Made by a program: the position numbers and the translations under genes
Assembly (NCBI GenBank): GCA_022494885.1
Contig: JAGVSM010000516.1
Location: 62,001-126,000, forward strand
Direction of reading: 5' to 3'
Length of the DNA: 64,000 nt
Origin: Micrasema longulum
Lineage: Eukaryota > Arthropoda > Insecta > Trichoptera > Brachycentridae
Shown: positions 22,927-34,310 of the stretch, piece by piece
Layout: each line of letters begins with the position of its first letter
Position numbering within the stretch: position 1 is the first letter of the stretch
Notes under the pieces: model-generated
Database searches by the model: none
Told to the model about the DNA's origin: nothing
The model's input: the letters and a program-made list of their open reading frames with translations, nothing else

Positions 22927-23035
22927 CATCCAAGGTTCGAACCCTACTCTACCCCAATTCGATTCTTATTTTCTAAAAGTGAGACAAATGGCCCAAAAAT
23001 TGAAATATTTGAATGTATTACACAAACATGTTTTT
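22927..23035 (+). repeat. SINE C, 5'-truncated
   Basis: It starts at the B-box (AGGTTCGAACCCTACTCTAC) and continues with AATTCGATTCTTATTTTCTA and ATGGCCCAAAAATTGAAATA. The A-box half is missing. Confidence 0.6.
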
Positions 23036-23454
23036 TAAATCAATAAAAAAACTATTTAACAGTTCAGTGGTTTATTATATTTGTTAATATACTATCAAAC
23101 TAATCCAAATTAGATGAGAGTTCGGCTGATTGATGAATTGACTTCCCGAAAATGGGAAATCTATCACAACACTATCATAAGTTTATTCGAGTGAACTTGT
23201 GGCGTAGATCAAAGGAGTTTATTTTTATAAATTTTATCATATATTTTCGAGAAATTTAGATTCAATTTTTACCGCGTCTAAGAAAATTTAAGGAGGTATG
23301 TGGAAGGTGAAATTTAATTTTAAGTTTTTCTTTTTCTTCTGATATTTCTCTGTTACAATATGTAAATATTTAAAAATATTTTTTATCTTGAATTGTTTTT
23401 ATTTATTTGTATTATATACTTGCTTGCTTTCTTATTTTAGTTTTATGTAAATAT
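23036..23454. other. AT-rich anonymous DNA
   Basis: Nothing recognised. Confidence 0.4.
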
Positions 23455-23575
23455 TATTACTTGTTACTATATTATTATTATTACCATACCTTTATGTAAA
23501 TATTATTCTGTCCCAAAATAAGTTTGTTGTAACTCCTGAAAGTACAAAAAAAAATTGTATGATTAAAAAAAAAAC
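23455..23575 (+). repeat. Repeat L, copy 2
   Basis: CCATACCTTTATGTAAATAT, ATTCTGTCCCAAAATAAG and GTAACTCCTGAAAGTACAAA match 2735-2860 closely. Confidence 0.55.
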
Positions 23576-23999
23576 CTTTTTTTTATGCAATTTCTAGTGC
23601 CGCTGAACGTCTTCGTTTCATATTGTTTTGGTAATTCTAATAAAATATTACGACAGTGGATACTGCCATTGCGTTATTCCTCTCATATTTTATTTAATTC
23701 TTGAATTTGTATTCTCCTTGAAGTGGTATTTCTCCTTCCCAGCTGATAACCTCGCATCGGGAGGTATAATAAAGGTTATCTCACAACAAAGAGGGTACAT
23801 TGTTAGTTACGTTATAGAACCCGCAGTGCGGTTAGAAGAGTGACGATGCGCCTGAGAGATATATTGCATTTTCTTTAGAAAAACGTCAGATCCCATGTCC
23901 TCGTTTTTTATCGCAACTCGCAACTTTTGCAGCTTCTTGCTCATTCTGTACACGTGCTTCAATTGTTTTTTAAGAAAAGGTTTTAGTACTTTTGTTATT
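23576..23999. other. Anonymous DNA
   Basis: Two overlapping short frames on opposite strands (23628-23843 and 23807-24007) show no family signature; no repeat match. Confidence 0.35.
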
Positions 24000-24245
24000 T
24001 GAAGCACGTACTTAAGGAAACATTATTAATCAATATATTAAAATAAATTTCATTTCCCATACATAAAATTATACTGATGGAATAACTTATATTTACATGT
24101 AAGTCCTTATTAAAAATACTAGGTATACTTCCACTTATTTTTTTCACCAATAAGTGCTTTCAACCAAATTTTTTTTGTGACTTTTTTGTAAATATAAGTT
24201 ATTACATCATTAAAATGAAATTCCTTCAAGAATTATCAATAAATA
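24000..24245. repeat. Inverted-repeat element, third type
   Basis: The left flank TTTGAAGCACGTACTTAAGG resembles 20115. Arms near 24073-24098 (GATGGAATAACTTATATTTA) and 24187-24215 (TAAATATAAGTTATTACATC) are inverted, with a further outer match (AATTTCAT / ATGAAATT). No CTGANGA core is visible. Confidence 0.5.
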
Positions 24246-24280
24246 TATAAACATTTTTTAAATACACATTTTTACAAAAT

Positions 24281-24370
24281 TGATTTGACTGTCTAACTGG
24301 GTGTTTTATCCCGTTAAATATAAAAACAATAATAATACAAAAAAAAAAAAAAAATAATAAAACCAATATC
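24281..24370 (-). mobile_element. Element K, 3' end (copy 2)
   Basis: Plus strand: TTGACTGTCTAACTGGGTGT, TTTATCCCGTTAAATA, then an A-rich run. This is the reverse of the 18590 copy. The AAAACATAGTAA-type sequence up to about 24690 matches that following the 29765 copy. Confidence 0.5.
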
Positions 24371-24699
24371 TTTTTAGAACAGGTTAGTTTATATAGTAAT
24401 AACATAGTTTTAAAAAACGTTAATTATTTTTTACTTAAATACATAGAAAAAATATAATAATAATTGAAATTAAAGACATGAAAAAACACACCTAATAAAA
24501 TACAAAGTAAAAGACAAATAAAAGAATATTTTTAAAAACATACCAAAAGACGTATAAAAAAACACAGTAAAAAACATAGTAATAAAAAAATCAAAAAAAC
24601 CTTGGTAAAAAAAGTAGTAAGATGTACATTTATATGTGTTATCTTCAAATTGCAATTTACAAAAAAAAACATATTTCAAATAAGGCAATGTGTTGGCTT

Positions 24700-25075
24700 A
24701 ACAGCCATCATCAACCTCTCAGACTCTCTGCGACCAATTAACTAAAGAAGGTGGTTAGTAACTTCTTTAGTGTGTGGTTCTAACAACATTTCTATGGTTC
24801 TGGCATTATATTGTATTGCTTTTGTCCTACGTAAGAGTATTGTTTCTGTGCTAAAATAGTTAAAGCGATTTGTCGGGAAATCAGATCGCCATTGGAACTC
24901 CGAGTCTCATAGTGATGAGAAACTGACGGGTTGTATCTTTGTTATTGTGAGTGACCACCATTCTCCTCCCTTATGCACCATTTTATTTTTATTTTTATAT
25001 TTATAAATAAAAATAGAAATTTATGTATTTGTGTGTAAATTTTCTGAAATCAATACCATTACTCAATGGGAAAAA
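24700..25075 (-). other. GC-richer segment, possibly retroelement ORF remnant
   Basis: The minus-strand reading gives RTKAIQYNARTIEMLLEP and HTKEVTNHLL over a short open run. It hints at a decayed retroelement ORF but lacks a diagnostic motif. Confidence 0.2.
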
Positions 25076-25079
25076 TAAA

Positions 25080-25680
25080 AAAAAGAGGAAACAGGAAAGG
25101 AGGAGATATTAAGGAAGAGACACTACATTATTGATTAATTTGTTGTAAATTGTACTCTTGAACTCGAATCGAAAAAAATCGGATAAAACTTTTTTTCACG
25201 TCAATACTAAAAGTTTAAGTTTTATAATGAAAGTTTAATAGTGGTTTTCGAGAAAAGTGTTTAAATTTAATTCTGACCGCGATAATTATTCTTTTCTATA
25301 TTACAACAAATTACTCGATATTGCATTCTTTTTTTTGTTTTTTCATTTATTTCTTGGATTAAATGTGAACAAAAGGAGGTGTTAAAGATGCTTACTTTTA
25401 TTTACCTTACATTTCATTTCAAAGACTAATACATGTAAATAATAATACATGTGACGTAAAAGTAAACACAACATCTTTTAGACCAGAAAATTTTCATTCT
25501 AATGACGTATAACCCTTACCATTTTGTTTTACTTTCAGTAATCATTTTTAAAATTTTAAAAAAACTGACACAGCATACAATATTTTAAGATGTGTCCATT
25601 ATTTTGTCATTTTAATATATTTGGAGAACCTCTTTGGGAGAAAAATTCGTATAAAAAAACCGTGTACACTTACTATCCTA
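25080..25680. mobile_element. Fold-back element M, copy 1 (truncated)
   Basis: A centre of inverted TTACAACAAATTA motifs (25137-25155 reversed, 25302-25320 forward) flanks a loop. The right arm continues GGAGGTGTTAAAGATGCTTA, ACATGTGACGTAAAA and AATTTTCATTCTAATGACGT. The outer end at 25620-25670 carries CTCTTTGGGAGAAAAATTCG. All segments recur at 26345-27155; the left outer arm is missing here. Confidence 0.6.
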
Positions 25681-25768
25681 ATTTATAATATTTCTGGTTT
25701 GGTCAGTTCTCATACATAAATGCATTCTATTAAATTTCTCTATACTCTATTTTCTATTCCCTCTACAG

Positions 25769-25856
25769 CTTTAAGCCGAGACGGAAGAAGCGCATCCGGT
25801 GGCCGGCGCGATGGCGGTTTCTGTTGGCTTTTTTAATCAACTTAAGGACTAATTAA
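25769..25856 (+). CDS. Candidate terminal exon, unknown protein
   Basis: A long pyrimidine tract ending CTATTTTCTATTCCCTCTACAG is followed by a GC-rich stretch that is open for 28 codons in one phase (FKPRRKKRIRWPARW, then RFLLAFLINLRTN) and ends in TAA. A polyadenylation-type AATAAA lies at 25858-25863, only two bases after the stop. The combination of acceptor, GC jump and AATAAA fits a last exon, but the peptide is very basic, very short and unknown. The block could equally be a 5' UTR or CpG-rich regulatory sequence. It lies 90 bp right of fold-back element M1. Confidence 0.2.
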
Positions 25857-26139
25857 AAATAAAACATTTACGTGCCCGTCCGCCCACGCTCCTTTGTGTT
25901 CTCCGAGAGACTTTATTTATTAATGATGGAAGGATTTAACCGTAATTTTATTACATATTGTGGAAGTAATCTTTCAACCCCTTGCACCCCACTATTTTTT
26001 TATCTTTAATACGATTTTTGTATTAAAGTTTTTTTTATTCACGATAATGTAAAATTGATGTCGACTAAAAATAATAATTCCGTGTTTTATTAAGAAGCTA
26101 TAATACAAATCACATGTATTACTCCAAACAAAATCACTT

Positions 26140-26315
26140 AGCGGCCTCCGTGGTATGGTTAAGACACTTGACTCACTCACGAAAGGTTATGGGTTCGATT
26201 CTCGGTGAGAACACAATAATTTAATGAGATTTTTTTCAAGCCTGGGTGTACTTAATGTGTTTTAATTTACCAGCTTTATTGGGCCTCAAAGCATGCTGTG
26301 GTGCAAAAAACTATA
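26140..26315 (+). repeat. SINE B copy
   Basis: GCGGCCTCCGTGGTATGGTT, B-box GGGTTCGATTCTC, then CAAGCCTGGGTGTACTTAAT and GCTGTGGTGC. It has a small deletion in the A-box region compared with 9232. It stands directly left of fold-back element M2. Confidence 0.75.
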
Positions 26316-26344
26316 AATATGAACTTTTAAACTAAAAACTCATT

Positions 26345-27155
26345 TTGTAACAGACTAAAAGGTTTTTTTCTACGAATTTTTCTCTCTAAGGGGTCCTTCA
26401 AACATAATAAAATATCAAAATAATAGACACATCAAAAAATACTGAATAACGTGTTATCAAGAGTTTTTTTCAATTTTAAAAATAAGCACTAAAAGTTTAA
26501 TAAAATGGCGAAGATTTATTCATCAATCGAAAAAAAAATTCAGGTTTAAAAGATATTGTATTTTTTTTTACGTCACATGCATTACTTTACTTGATTACAA
26601 GCCTGAAAAACATAAAGTTAAGTAGGCGAAAGTAAGCATTTTCGACACCTCCTTCTATTCTCGTACAATCGAGGAAATTACAAAAAAGGAGAATGTAATA
26701 TTGCCTAATTTGTTGTAAAATAATGAAAGGTAATAGACGGGGTTTGTATAAAACAAATACGCCTCTCTCAAAAACCGCCGTAAAAGTTTCTTTATATAAC
26801 TTATACTTAGGGTATGGGTGTTAAAATAAGTTTTGTCTGCTTTTTTTCCAAATGAATAATTTAAGAGTTAAAATTACAACAAATTATTCAACAATGCATT
26901 ATTTTTATTCTTTTAAAAGGTTTTTTCCTTTATTCTTTCGATTGAATGTAGTACTCATAGGAGTCAAAAATGCTCACTTTTGTTTACATGACATTCCAGT
27001 TTGAAAACTTGTAATCAAATAAAATAATATAGGTAACATAAATTCACTAACAGTTTATAACTGTTATATTATAAATTTTCATTCGAATGACATTAAACTT
27101 TTTAATTTTGTTTGACTTTTGGTACTAAATTAAAAAAATTAAAAACAAAAACAGC
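26345..27155. mobile_element. Fold-back element M, copy 2 (near full-length)
   Basis: Two long inverted arms, 26572-26719 and 26873-27022, share TTACAACAAATTA, ATGCTTACTTT versus ATGCTCACTTT, and CTTGTAATCAAGTAA versus CTTGTAATCAAATAA. The loop between them is about 150 bp. Outer ends: CTACGAATTTTTCTCTCTAA at left, AATTTTCATTCGAATGACAT at right. No transposase frame is present, so it looks like a non-autonomous fold-back or MITE-type element. Confidence 0.65.
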
Positions 27156-27159
27156 TTAT

Positions 27160-27540
27160 TTCAACACCGAGTAGAAACCCTTATTATTGTTTTTGACAAT
27201 ATATTGTCATCAACGTAGTTGTAAGGAAAGCTTATTGTGACGCCTACGTCTATGTGTCGCCAATGGAGTACAAGGGGTTCTCGTTTTACGTGAGCTTTGC
27301 AAAAGTTTACGATGATTTCAGTTAATTTGGTGAATGGTTTTATACCATCGTTTAGAATGTTGATCTTATCTCGCTTTCTTAATGTCTTCATTTCAGTAAT
27401 TATATTTTTTCCGCTTTCATATATTTTCTTTACGGGAAACTTTTTAACGTCGAGTGGCCAATTTTAAAAGCTTTGACGATCATAAGGTATTTAATTTCCT
27501 ATTTAGGTTGGGATATACCCGCGGTAAAAAAAAACATAAA
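27160..27540. other. Anonymous DNA
   Basis: A 76-codon minus frame (27161-27391) has no known motif. Nothing else was recognised. Confidence 0.35.
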
Positions 27541-27544
27541 AAGA

Positions 27545-27605
27545 CCCGCAAACCAGTGCCGTGCAGTGACTTTTAAAACAGGGCATGCGGTCATAGGAAG
27601 GAAAA
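27545..27605 (-). repeat. Short repeat shared with 36.66-36.70 kb
   Basis: Here AAAACAGGGCATGCGG; at 36690-36710 the inverted GCCCGCATGCCCTG. I recall a CAGGGCATGCGG-type string from a dispersed repeat in insects. The class is unknown. Confidence 0.25.
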
Positions 27606-27687
27606 AAAACACCATTTTTATATTTGAAATATTATTTTTTTTCCATCAAGAAATATTTGCGTTCTTATGGTTAACCCAAATATTTAA

Positions 27688-27832
27688 TTTTGAGGCCCAT
27701 TTTTAATGAGTTGTAAATAACCACGTTAAGCAAATGGGAATCAAGTAGTAGTAGGGGTAGAGAGTGTATCAAACCACGGACTTTTGATCCGTGAGTCAGA
27801 GACACTAACCACAGGACCACAACCCGATTATT
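27688..27832 (-). repeat. SINE C copy
   Basis: The minus strand starts CGGGTTGTGGTCCTGTGGTT, passes a decayed B-box (GTTTGATACACTC) and has body TTGATTCCCATTTGCTTAAC and ACTCATTAAAAATGGGCC. Confidence 0.65.
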
Positions 27833-27839
27833 TGATAAA

Positions 27840-28200
27840 CATAATATCGATGCTTTAGAACAGCAGTTTCAGCTCTTTGTCAATGGAACCTTAATTATAA
27901 TCGGTCACTTTTTTTGTGGAACCCCATCTCGATAGTTAAAATGTAAATTTACAAAAATGAAACCCGTGAATCGTTTTATGAATTAAAATTATTAAAATCA
28001 AAAACTGAATATTTACACAGTTTTTCTGTTTTCTTTGTCAATTTTTTCCGCGCCCCCTTAACTCACGAAATTGCTGTGACCCTTCGGCAGAACCCCAGGA
28101 TTCCACGAAACATCTTTAAGGACTTGCTCGTCTAGACAAAATGATAATAATATTACATAATTGGAAATTTCTCAGATTAGCTCAAAGTTCTATACTAATA
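27840..28200. other. Anonymous DNA
   Basis: 27880-28120 contains ACCCTTCGGCAGAACCCCAG and CCACGAAACATC, a style common in 3' UTRs of dispersed elements, but with no second copy in this window. Confidence 0.3.
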
Positions 28201-28320
28201 ACTAACAAAATTACCACCACGTCATTTCCACGAAGGGGTAGGCAAAGATGATAGAACGCCACACCACTATTTCTTGGCACACTTTTCACGCACGCTGACT
28301 CAAAAATTCCATAAAACTAA
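28201..28320 (-). mobile_element. Element P, 3' end
   Basis: Plus strand: CGTCATTTCCACGAAGGGGT, then GGCAAAGATGATAGAACGCC. The inverted sequence ends the element P copy at 49150-49515, so this is its 3' terminus. Similar ends occur at 48742 and 63955. Confidence 0.6.
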
Positions 28321-28329
28321 ATACTCTTT

Positions 28330-29075
28330 TAACAATATTAATAATAATAATATTAAAAATAATGACATTCTTCTTTATTAAATCGAAGACCACTAAAACT
28401 TTTCTTCAGTAAAGATTCAATTAGGCAATTACAATTATTTTCCTTATTAGCATCGTGGTTAATTCTACATTTATTGCTTCCTAGGGTGGCCATATTAAGG
28501 ATTATAAATTGGAAAGACAAATAACTTAAAATAAAAAAAACAAAAATAATAACTCAGACAGCCATTTTGGAGTTAATAATTTAAAAGTTACCGCGATAAG
28601 CTATTTTATAGGTGAAAAAAAAACACTGAACTCAAAAATAATTATAAATTAGATTGTTTGGATTAGGTATAATAAAAACCGGAAGTCAATATTGTTTTAG
28701 AGAGAAAACATCAAGAGTCCCAACAACGCTGTTTTACATTAAAGAAAATATAAACATTTTAATTAGGTAATATTTTTTTTCAACAGATTGAAATTATCAT
28801 TTGGTTACAATGAATTGAAAATCATATTCACAAAATCAAGTTTCTTGAATATTTTACTCAATGAACCTTTAGTTTACAGATTTAATTATAAACATAAAAT
28901 ATGCAGAACACCACAGAAAAGTTTTTACTCCAAAAAAATGGAAAAGTATCTCAAAAATAATTAACTATTACTTAGTAGGCAATCTATGGAAATGCAAAAT
29001 CTGAGCAGCATGCACAGTTGGTAGTGTAGGTTACTATAACAGTGTAAAACACTCCAATACACGGGCAAAGTTAGC
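28330..29075. other. AT-rich anonymous DNA
   Basis: Nothing recognised. Confidence 0.4.
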
Positions 29076-29079
29076 GGTC

Positions 29080-29260
29080 TAAGTTCTGGTGCGCTTGCGC
29101 TAAGTATTCAAAATTTCAGGAGCATTTCTAGCGTATGCGCATTATTGGTATTTTGTACGCGTATCTTCGATCTCAGCATCAGTCAGTCTGTCAGTGCGTC
29201 AGTTGGCCGCGGCCCTCCGTAAGGTGCGATTGCTTGTTACCTATGTTTGGGGCGATTACG
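29080..29260 (+). promoter_or_regulatory. CpG-rich promoter-like block
   Basis: The block contains GTGCGCTTGCGC and TATGCGCATTA (NRF-1-like GCGCATGCGC half-sites) and a run of insect initiator-like TCAGT units (ATCAGTCAGTCTGTCAGTGC). Next comes GGCCGCGGCCCTCCGTAAGG, where GTAAGG could act as a splice donor of a non-coding first exon. It is strongly GC-richer than several kb of flanking DNA. No ORF starts here. Orientation is inferred from the initiator and donor. Confidence 0.35.
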
Positions 29261-29264
29261 TTTC

Positions 29265-29764
29265 ATAATTACGTAAATAATCTATAATTTAAACACTAGT
29301 TGATTTTTATAATTTTAAATCTTGAAATAGGGCACACATAAACATATTCTTATGTGAGCTCCAATAAAAACAGTGTACATATATTTCATTTACAAGTTAT
29401 GTACTCACAACCTACATAGTTTTCCAGCATTAAAGGCATGTATCGCATGTATGGACGACACGCCACTGCCGCAAACATATTTTACGTGTACACAATTCAT
29501 TTATCTTTTAATACACATTTTGATGAAATATTACCTACATGGACATTATGATTGCGAACTTAGTGAAAATTTCATATTCGTCCAAAACGCGTTACTGAGA
29601 GGATATGGGATATTTTACAAAATCTATAAAGCATAAATTTTACCTAAATCAGGCGAATCATTTCATTAAATGCATGTCCGTATATGTGTAGAATTGTCTT
29701 AGGAAAAATAAAGTTTTATTTTAAATTTACCATGATATTCCATTCATCAAATTAAACATATGTA
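29265..29764. other. Anonymous DNA
   Basis: An 87-codon frame (29373-29636) without recognisable motif. If the block at 29.1 kb is a promoter, this would be its first intron. Confidence 0.3.
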
Positions 29765-30110
29765 CAGAGTTGCTTTGACTTTCTTACTAGGGTTATTAAC
29801 TCTGTTCTTGGCCAGTCAAAAAAAAACAATAATCAATATATAAAAACAATAAATAAAGGTTTAAAACGTAGAGAAAAACATAGTTAAATATGTATCAAAA
29901 AAACATAATTAAAAATATAATAAAAACATTATAAACAATATATTTTTAAAAAACCCTGTAAAATACGTAGTAAAAATAAAATACTTAGTAAAAATATACA
30001 GGTATGTACGACATGTCTACAAACCAACGCGCGGGCTATTAAATATAAATGCATTCTACAATAGGCATAAAATGCTTAATAAATAAAATAGGGCCTATTG
30101 ACTTATGACT
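29765..30110 (-). mobile_element. Element K, 3' end (copy 3)
   Basis: AGAGTTGCTTTGACTTTCTT, ACTAGGGTTATTAACTCTG and GGCCAGTCAAAAAAAAAC are the reverse of the 18590 copy. The AAACATAGTTAAA-type sequence to about 30000 parallels that after 24281. Confidence 0.55.
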
Positions 30111-30429
30111 ACGTGCCCAATATTATGATTGTGAAAACAGGAATTGCTCGGTGTATTTTTTCGCATCACTCCTTTTTTGCATTAAATAAAAAAATTGAAA
30201 CGAACATTCTAAGGCTTGAGTTTTTGAAGTGAAAACTTATTTAGGCACACCCGGTACACACTTTTTGCTGGGCAGTGAGTCTGATCTGTCACGCTTAGAG
30301 GCTCCATAAATAATTTGTTGTTTCGGGTAAATTTGTGTAAATCTAGTTACGCTGAGAGAGTGTTTAGTTTAGTCACTGGAAGTTTTTATTAATTATACTC
30401 CATTTGCAACAAAAATTATTAAATATCCA

Positions 30430-30680
30430 CGTTTATTTTCTAATACAATTTTCAATGATTGACGAGTAGTGTAATTTTCATTCCGTTTTGCACAAAAAAC
30501 ATATATGTCTACGTGATAACTGGTGATCAGTGCGCATTTAAAGCCACAGTACCTCTATATCATAGTTTAACTTCCCTTCCTAAACGTGGCAGAATTTCTG
30601 ATCCGTCGTTTTTCTTTAAAATTTTGAACAATTTTATTGAAAGTACTTATCTTTTAGAGCGTATTTTAACATAACTGTTT
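30430..30680 (+). pseudogene. Jockey/CR1-like reverse transcriptase, thumb-region fragment
   Basis: The frame includes YHSLTSLPKRGRISD followed by FFFKILNNFIESTYLLERI. This is the standard 'S-L-x-x-R-R-x-x-x-D-L-x-F-x-Y-K-I-L-N-x-x-I-x-x-P-x-L-L' signature just after the catalytic palm of Jockey- and CR1-type elements. It stops at TAA near 30672, after which similarity is lost. Upstream palm motifs are not visible, so the copy is truncated on both sides. The T/C-rich stretch at 30880-30960 may be part of its 3' UTR. Confidence 0.6.
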
Positions 30681-30684
30681 CAAT

Positions 30685-31135
30685 TTTTTTATATCCCATT
30701 GTTCTAAAAAAATATTTTCAAAACTTATTTACCTATCTTAGCTACTCAAAATTTAACTAATTTTTTCCCCATTTGATGTTTAATTTTGTGATTTCAAATA
30801 AAACTCTATGAAACACTCTAAAATGAAACGAAATTAATGTAGGTATCTTTTTATACGTTTCTGTTAGTCAACTTTATAGTAAAAATCCCTCTCCTCCACT
30901 TTTTTCCCCTCCCTAACCTTTTACAGTGCTTCTCTTTTCTTTCTTATTTAATATTTTATGGTTTCTTCTTTTATGTGTAACATGTTCTATCATTTTATTA
31001 GTGAATAACTTTTACGAGATGTATGTACTATTTTTTAAACTTTAGTATTTTTTTATTTAATATCTGTTATTTTTCCATTTAAAAATCATTTAAAACTTAA
31101 TGCTTAAGCACTTAGATCAACCTAATTTAGTGCTC
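30685..31135. other. AT-rich DNA with pyrimidine tract
   Basis: CCCTCTCCTCCACTTTTTTC at about 30886-30905. No gene was recognised. Confidence 0.35.
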
Positions 31136-31139
31136 TAAC

Positions 31140-31385
31140 TTACTTATATAATCATCATCATCATCATCATAATTCCCTTTCCGCACCTCACGATGCATGG
31201 TTCACCAACTGCAGCGCACTATGATCATTGTCCTTACATAAAGGTAAGACAATCAGTCTTACGCTCGCGCCAGTCCAGGGACAACGGAATATTGTAATGT
31301 AAAAACATATTTTTAAGTATCATGTCAATACAATTTCAACTTACATAGTAGGCAAACACGCTAACGATTTGACTACGAAGGTAAC
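31140..31385 (-). repeat. SINE A, near-complete copy
   Basis: The minus strand begins CCTTCGTAGTCAAATCGTTA then GCGTGTTTGCCTACTATG. It continues with ACATTACAATATTCCGTTGT, CCCTGGACTGGCGCGAGCGT, AAGACTGATTGTCTTACC and CATGCATCGTGAGGTGCGGA, and ends in (ATG)n. Its tail is the longest ATC-repeat in the window. Confidence 0.7.
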
Positions 31386-31389
31386 AAAA

Positions 31390-32280
31390 TAATATAATAC
31401 AAACTCTGTTTAATATCTTTTTTCTTCCCAATTGCTTTTTTTTATTTTGAGAAGGTGGTACATGTTCACAAAATAAATAAAATATAAAAACGGCATGTTT
31501 TATGCAAATACGGGCAGTTAATAACTTCATCCTTGTTTAAAATAATAAGATAGACTTTAACAAGAAATTTAATTCACGTTTTAAATATTACCTTCTGCTT
31601 CATTTTCGTGGAAAACGTTACGTATTATTTTTATTTTAAGAAAACAAATACAGCTCAAGCTTTTTGGGATCCTAACTTCATGAACATTATTTATTCAAAT
31701 TTACTCCGAAATTCGTGTTATTGTGAACCGAAGTAAAATTATTTTAATCGCTTCTCGGGTTTAGGTGAATAAAACCTGGACGCGGAGCTTCTGTGTTATG
31801 CTTTTCAGTTCCTTAATTAATTCATTGAAATAAAATCCGTGAAAGGAAAGTGTCAAACATGGTGGGAAGTTTTCCAAGACCACGCGACAAGTTTAAGGAG
31901 ATCCGAACACTGCTTTTTAGACCAGATTTAAATATATTTACTCCTCAAAAGTTGCCACGGCTTTATTTAGCCTCTAGCTGTAAATAAACATTTAAACACC
32001 ATTAAGAGTCTCCCGTGATCTTGTTCGAGTCTAGAAGGAGAACATTCAGTACGTTTGTAATAACATTTCTGCTCACCCGGAAAAAGCGTTTGTAGAAAGT
32101 TTCTCAAAGACGTACTTACCTTAAAATATTTATTTACTTAACTTTTGTACAATATGTATGTACATAGGCCGGCTTTTTTCTAAAAGCAGCACCTTTTTTC
32201 CAACCATTCAAAAACAGATTCCTGTAGGTTAGTCATATTTTGTATTTTTTGACATTAAAATATTTATTTTACAGTTGTTT
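31390..32280. other. Single-copy DNA, partly GC-richer
   Basis: 31560-32110 is complex and repeat-free (for example CCTGGACGCGGAGCTTCTGT). It shows no open frame or splice pair. Possible conserved non-coding DNA, unproven. Confidence 0.3.
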
Positions 32281-32284
32281 TTTA

Positions 32285-32400
32285 GCAGGCAATATTGAAT
32301 AGAAAATAGAAGTCTAGGCATTTACAATGCTTACGACATGTTATTGACTGGTTTAGTTGGCCACTTCACACACTGTGTACATTCACCACATTTATTTATT
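32285..32400 (+). repeat. Repeat E, partial
   Basis: AAGTCTAGGCATTTACAATG, GACATGTTATTGACTGG and GCCACTTCACACACTGTGTA are in the same order as at 3150. Confidence 0.65.
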
Positions 32401-32404
32401 ATTA

Positions 32405-34150
32405 TTTATTCGAATACAAACGGAAATACAGTTGTAGTTTTTATACTAAGAGACTTATTAAGAAAAAGTGAATAAACAGTAGAGCCAGTCATTCAAAAGT
32501 ATGTATTCTTTTCATTTTCATTTTAAAAAAGTGACTGTTGAAATACCACGGGAAAATAAAGGTAATTAATCAAAACGATGCGCTTGATGTAAATTAAAAG
32601 AATAGAAATAGCGACAAAACAAGGAGATTGTGAAAAGGGAAAATAAGAAATGTGACAAAGAGTAGTAGAAGATAAATATGAAAAAGAAGGAGTGTAAAAT
32701 TGTATTTGATTTGATAAGCTAAAAAAAATACAAAGCATCCATTTTCCGTTATTCTAAATTAATTTTGTTAGTTCTTTTTCAAACCTTTTATGTGGAGTGT
32801 TTAATAAAGTATATCTCGACTATTAAAATTCTTGTTAAATATTACACTTATACAAGAGATGGTAAAATGTTTCTAAAGATTTGTTTAAATGTAACTAATA
32901 TAGATAATATCCGAAAGTCTAATTACTTTGAAGGAGACACGGTAAGCAAGTAGATTAATTAGTTCTGGGGAGTCAAATTTATTGCTTATAATTTTGTAAA
33001 ACTGGCTCCGGTCGTAGATATTTCCTACTAGAGAATCAGGTTATTAAATTTCAAAGAAGCTTACAACTTATCACTGAAATTTTGAAGAAACATTCAACCA
33101 ATCACCTTACCTCAGTTAATGATCTCTGATACACGGCAGTTTAAATACAAATGCGATCCCCAAAGCTCCGTTGGGTGTTGATAGTGAAAATATGATATTT
33201 TGCCTTGGAAGAAACGTGGTCTTATCATTCTTTACACAAACGAATTCCGGTATTTTCACCTTAGATTATGGCACTAGAGTTTTGATTGTTTTCACACTAT
33301 AGATATATACAAGTTGCATGTCCTTATTATTATTATTTTTTTTTTTTATTGTTTATTGTTGAAACAAAGATCATCCAAAAACCATTTAAAGCTCTTAGTT
33401 TTATCCGCACTCTTCGGACGTACGGTATCCAAATAATTTTACTATTTTAAAAAATCTCAAATGATACTTACACACGAAATTTCTTTCCATTTCTTAAAAA
33501 AAAAACAACCAAACTTCTTCAGTTTTGGGGTGTGGAAAACGGGACAACAAAACGTTGATTTGCCGATTTCAGTTTGACATAATCAGTTTGACGTACAGTT
33601 GTCTTTTTTGCACAGTATCGAGGAAGCGTTTGCTAGAAGTGACAGAAAAACAGTGTTGAAGTAAATTGTCTGTTACCGCATATACTAACTATTAAAAAGC
33701 ACATAAAATTATTTATATCAAAAATATTTGCAATATAATATTGCACACAGTATATAACAATATTAAAATGCAGTTTCACCAAGAAATGTCAGTTGAAAAG
33801 CTCAATCTATTAACAATATTTAAGTTTGTCCAAAAAATGTATGTAGGCAATGACTGGTTTCCACCTTTTATGGAGTTATTTTTACTTAGTTTACTTCAAT
33901 AAAATGTTCTACGTTTCTGCAGTAACATGTCGATTTTAATTTATTTATATAACACAAAATACTTAATACTTTAGATAATTTAATTGGCGTTAATAAAAAT
34001 GAAACGTTTGAGAAGTGGGAGGTGTTGTAATTAGCCAACCATATAAATTTCCAACACGATGAAAAAACGTCTTTTGTTTTTTTATAACAATGGATGATAT
34101 TCACACTTATGTTTGTATTCTACACTTTGGTTTATTTATGATTGAAATTT
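32405..34150. other. AT-rich anonymous DNA
   Basis: No gene recognised. Frames at 32523-32738, 32765-32953 and 33886-34104 lack motifs. Confidence 0.4.
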
Positions 34151-34154
34151 GTTT

Positions 34155-34310
34155 TAACATATTACAACAGAGATGGAGAAATTTTGAGAAAAGAGAATAT
34201 GTAATTGAAGACATTTACAGGACTCATGACCAATTGGCTTGCCTAAGTGGCCACTTTAACGTTGTTTAACATTAACCATGCTGATGTTTGTGCACCTTTT
34301 GGGTGTTAAC
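34155..34310 (+). repeat. Repeat E copy
   Basis: ACATATTACAACAGAGATGG, AGACATTTACAGGACTCATG, TAAGTGGCCACTTTAACG and AACCATGCTGATGTTTG follow the unit order. Confidence 0.65.

Noticed and set aside
31150..31175. ATC microsatellite as an independent repeat
   Set aside because: It is the (ATG)n tail of the minus-oriented SINE A.
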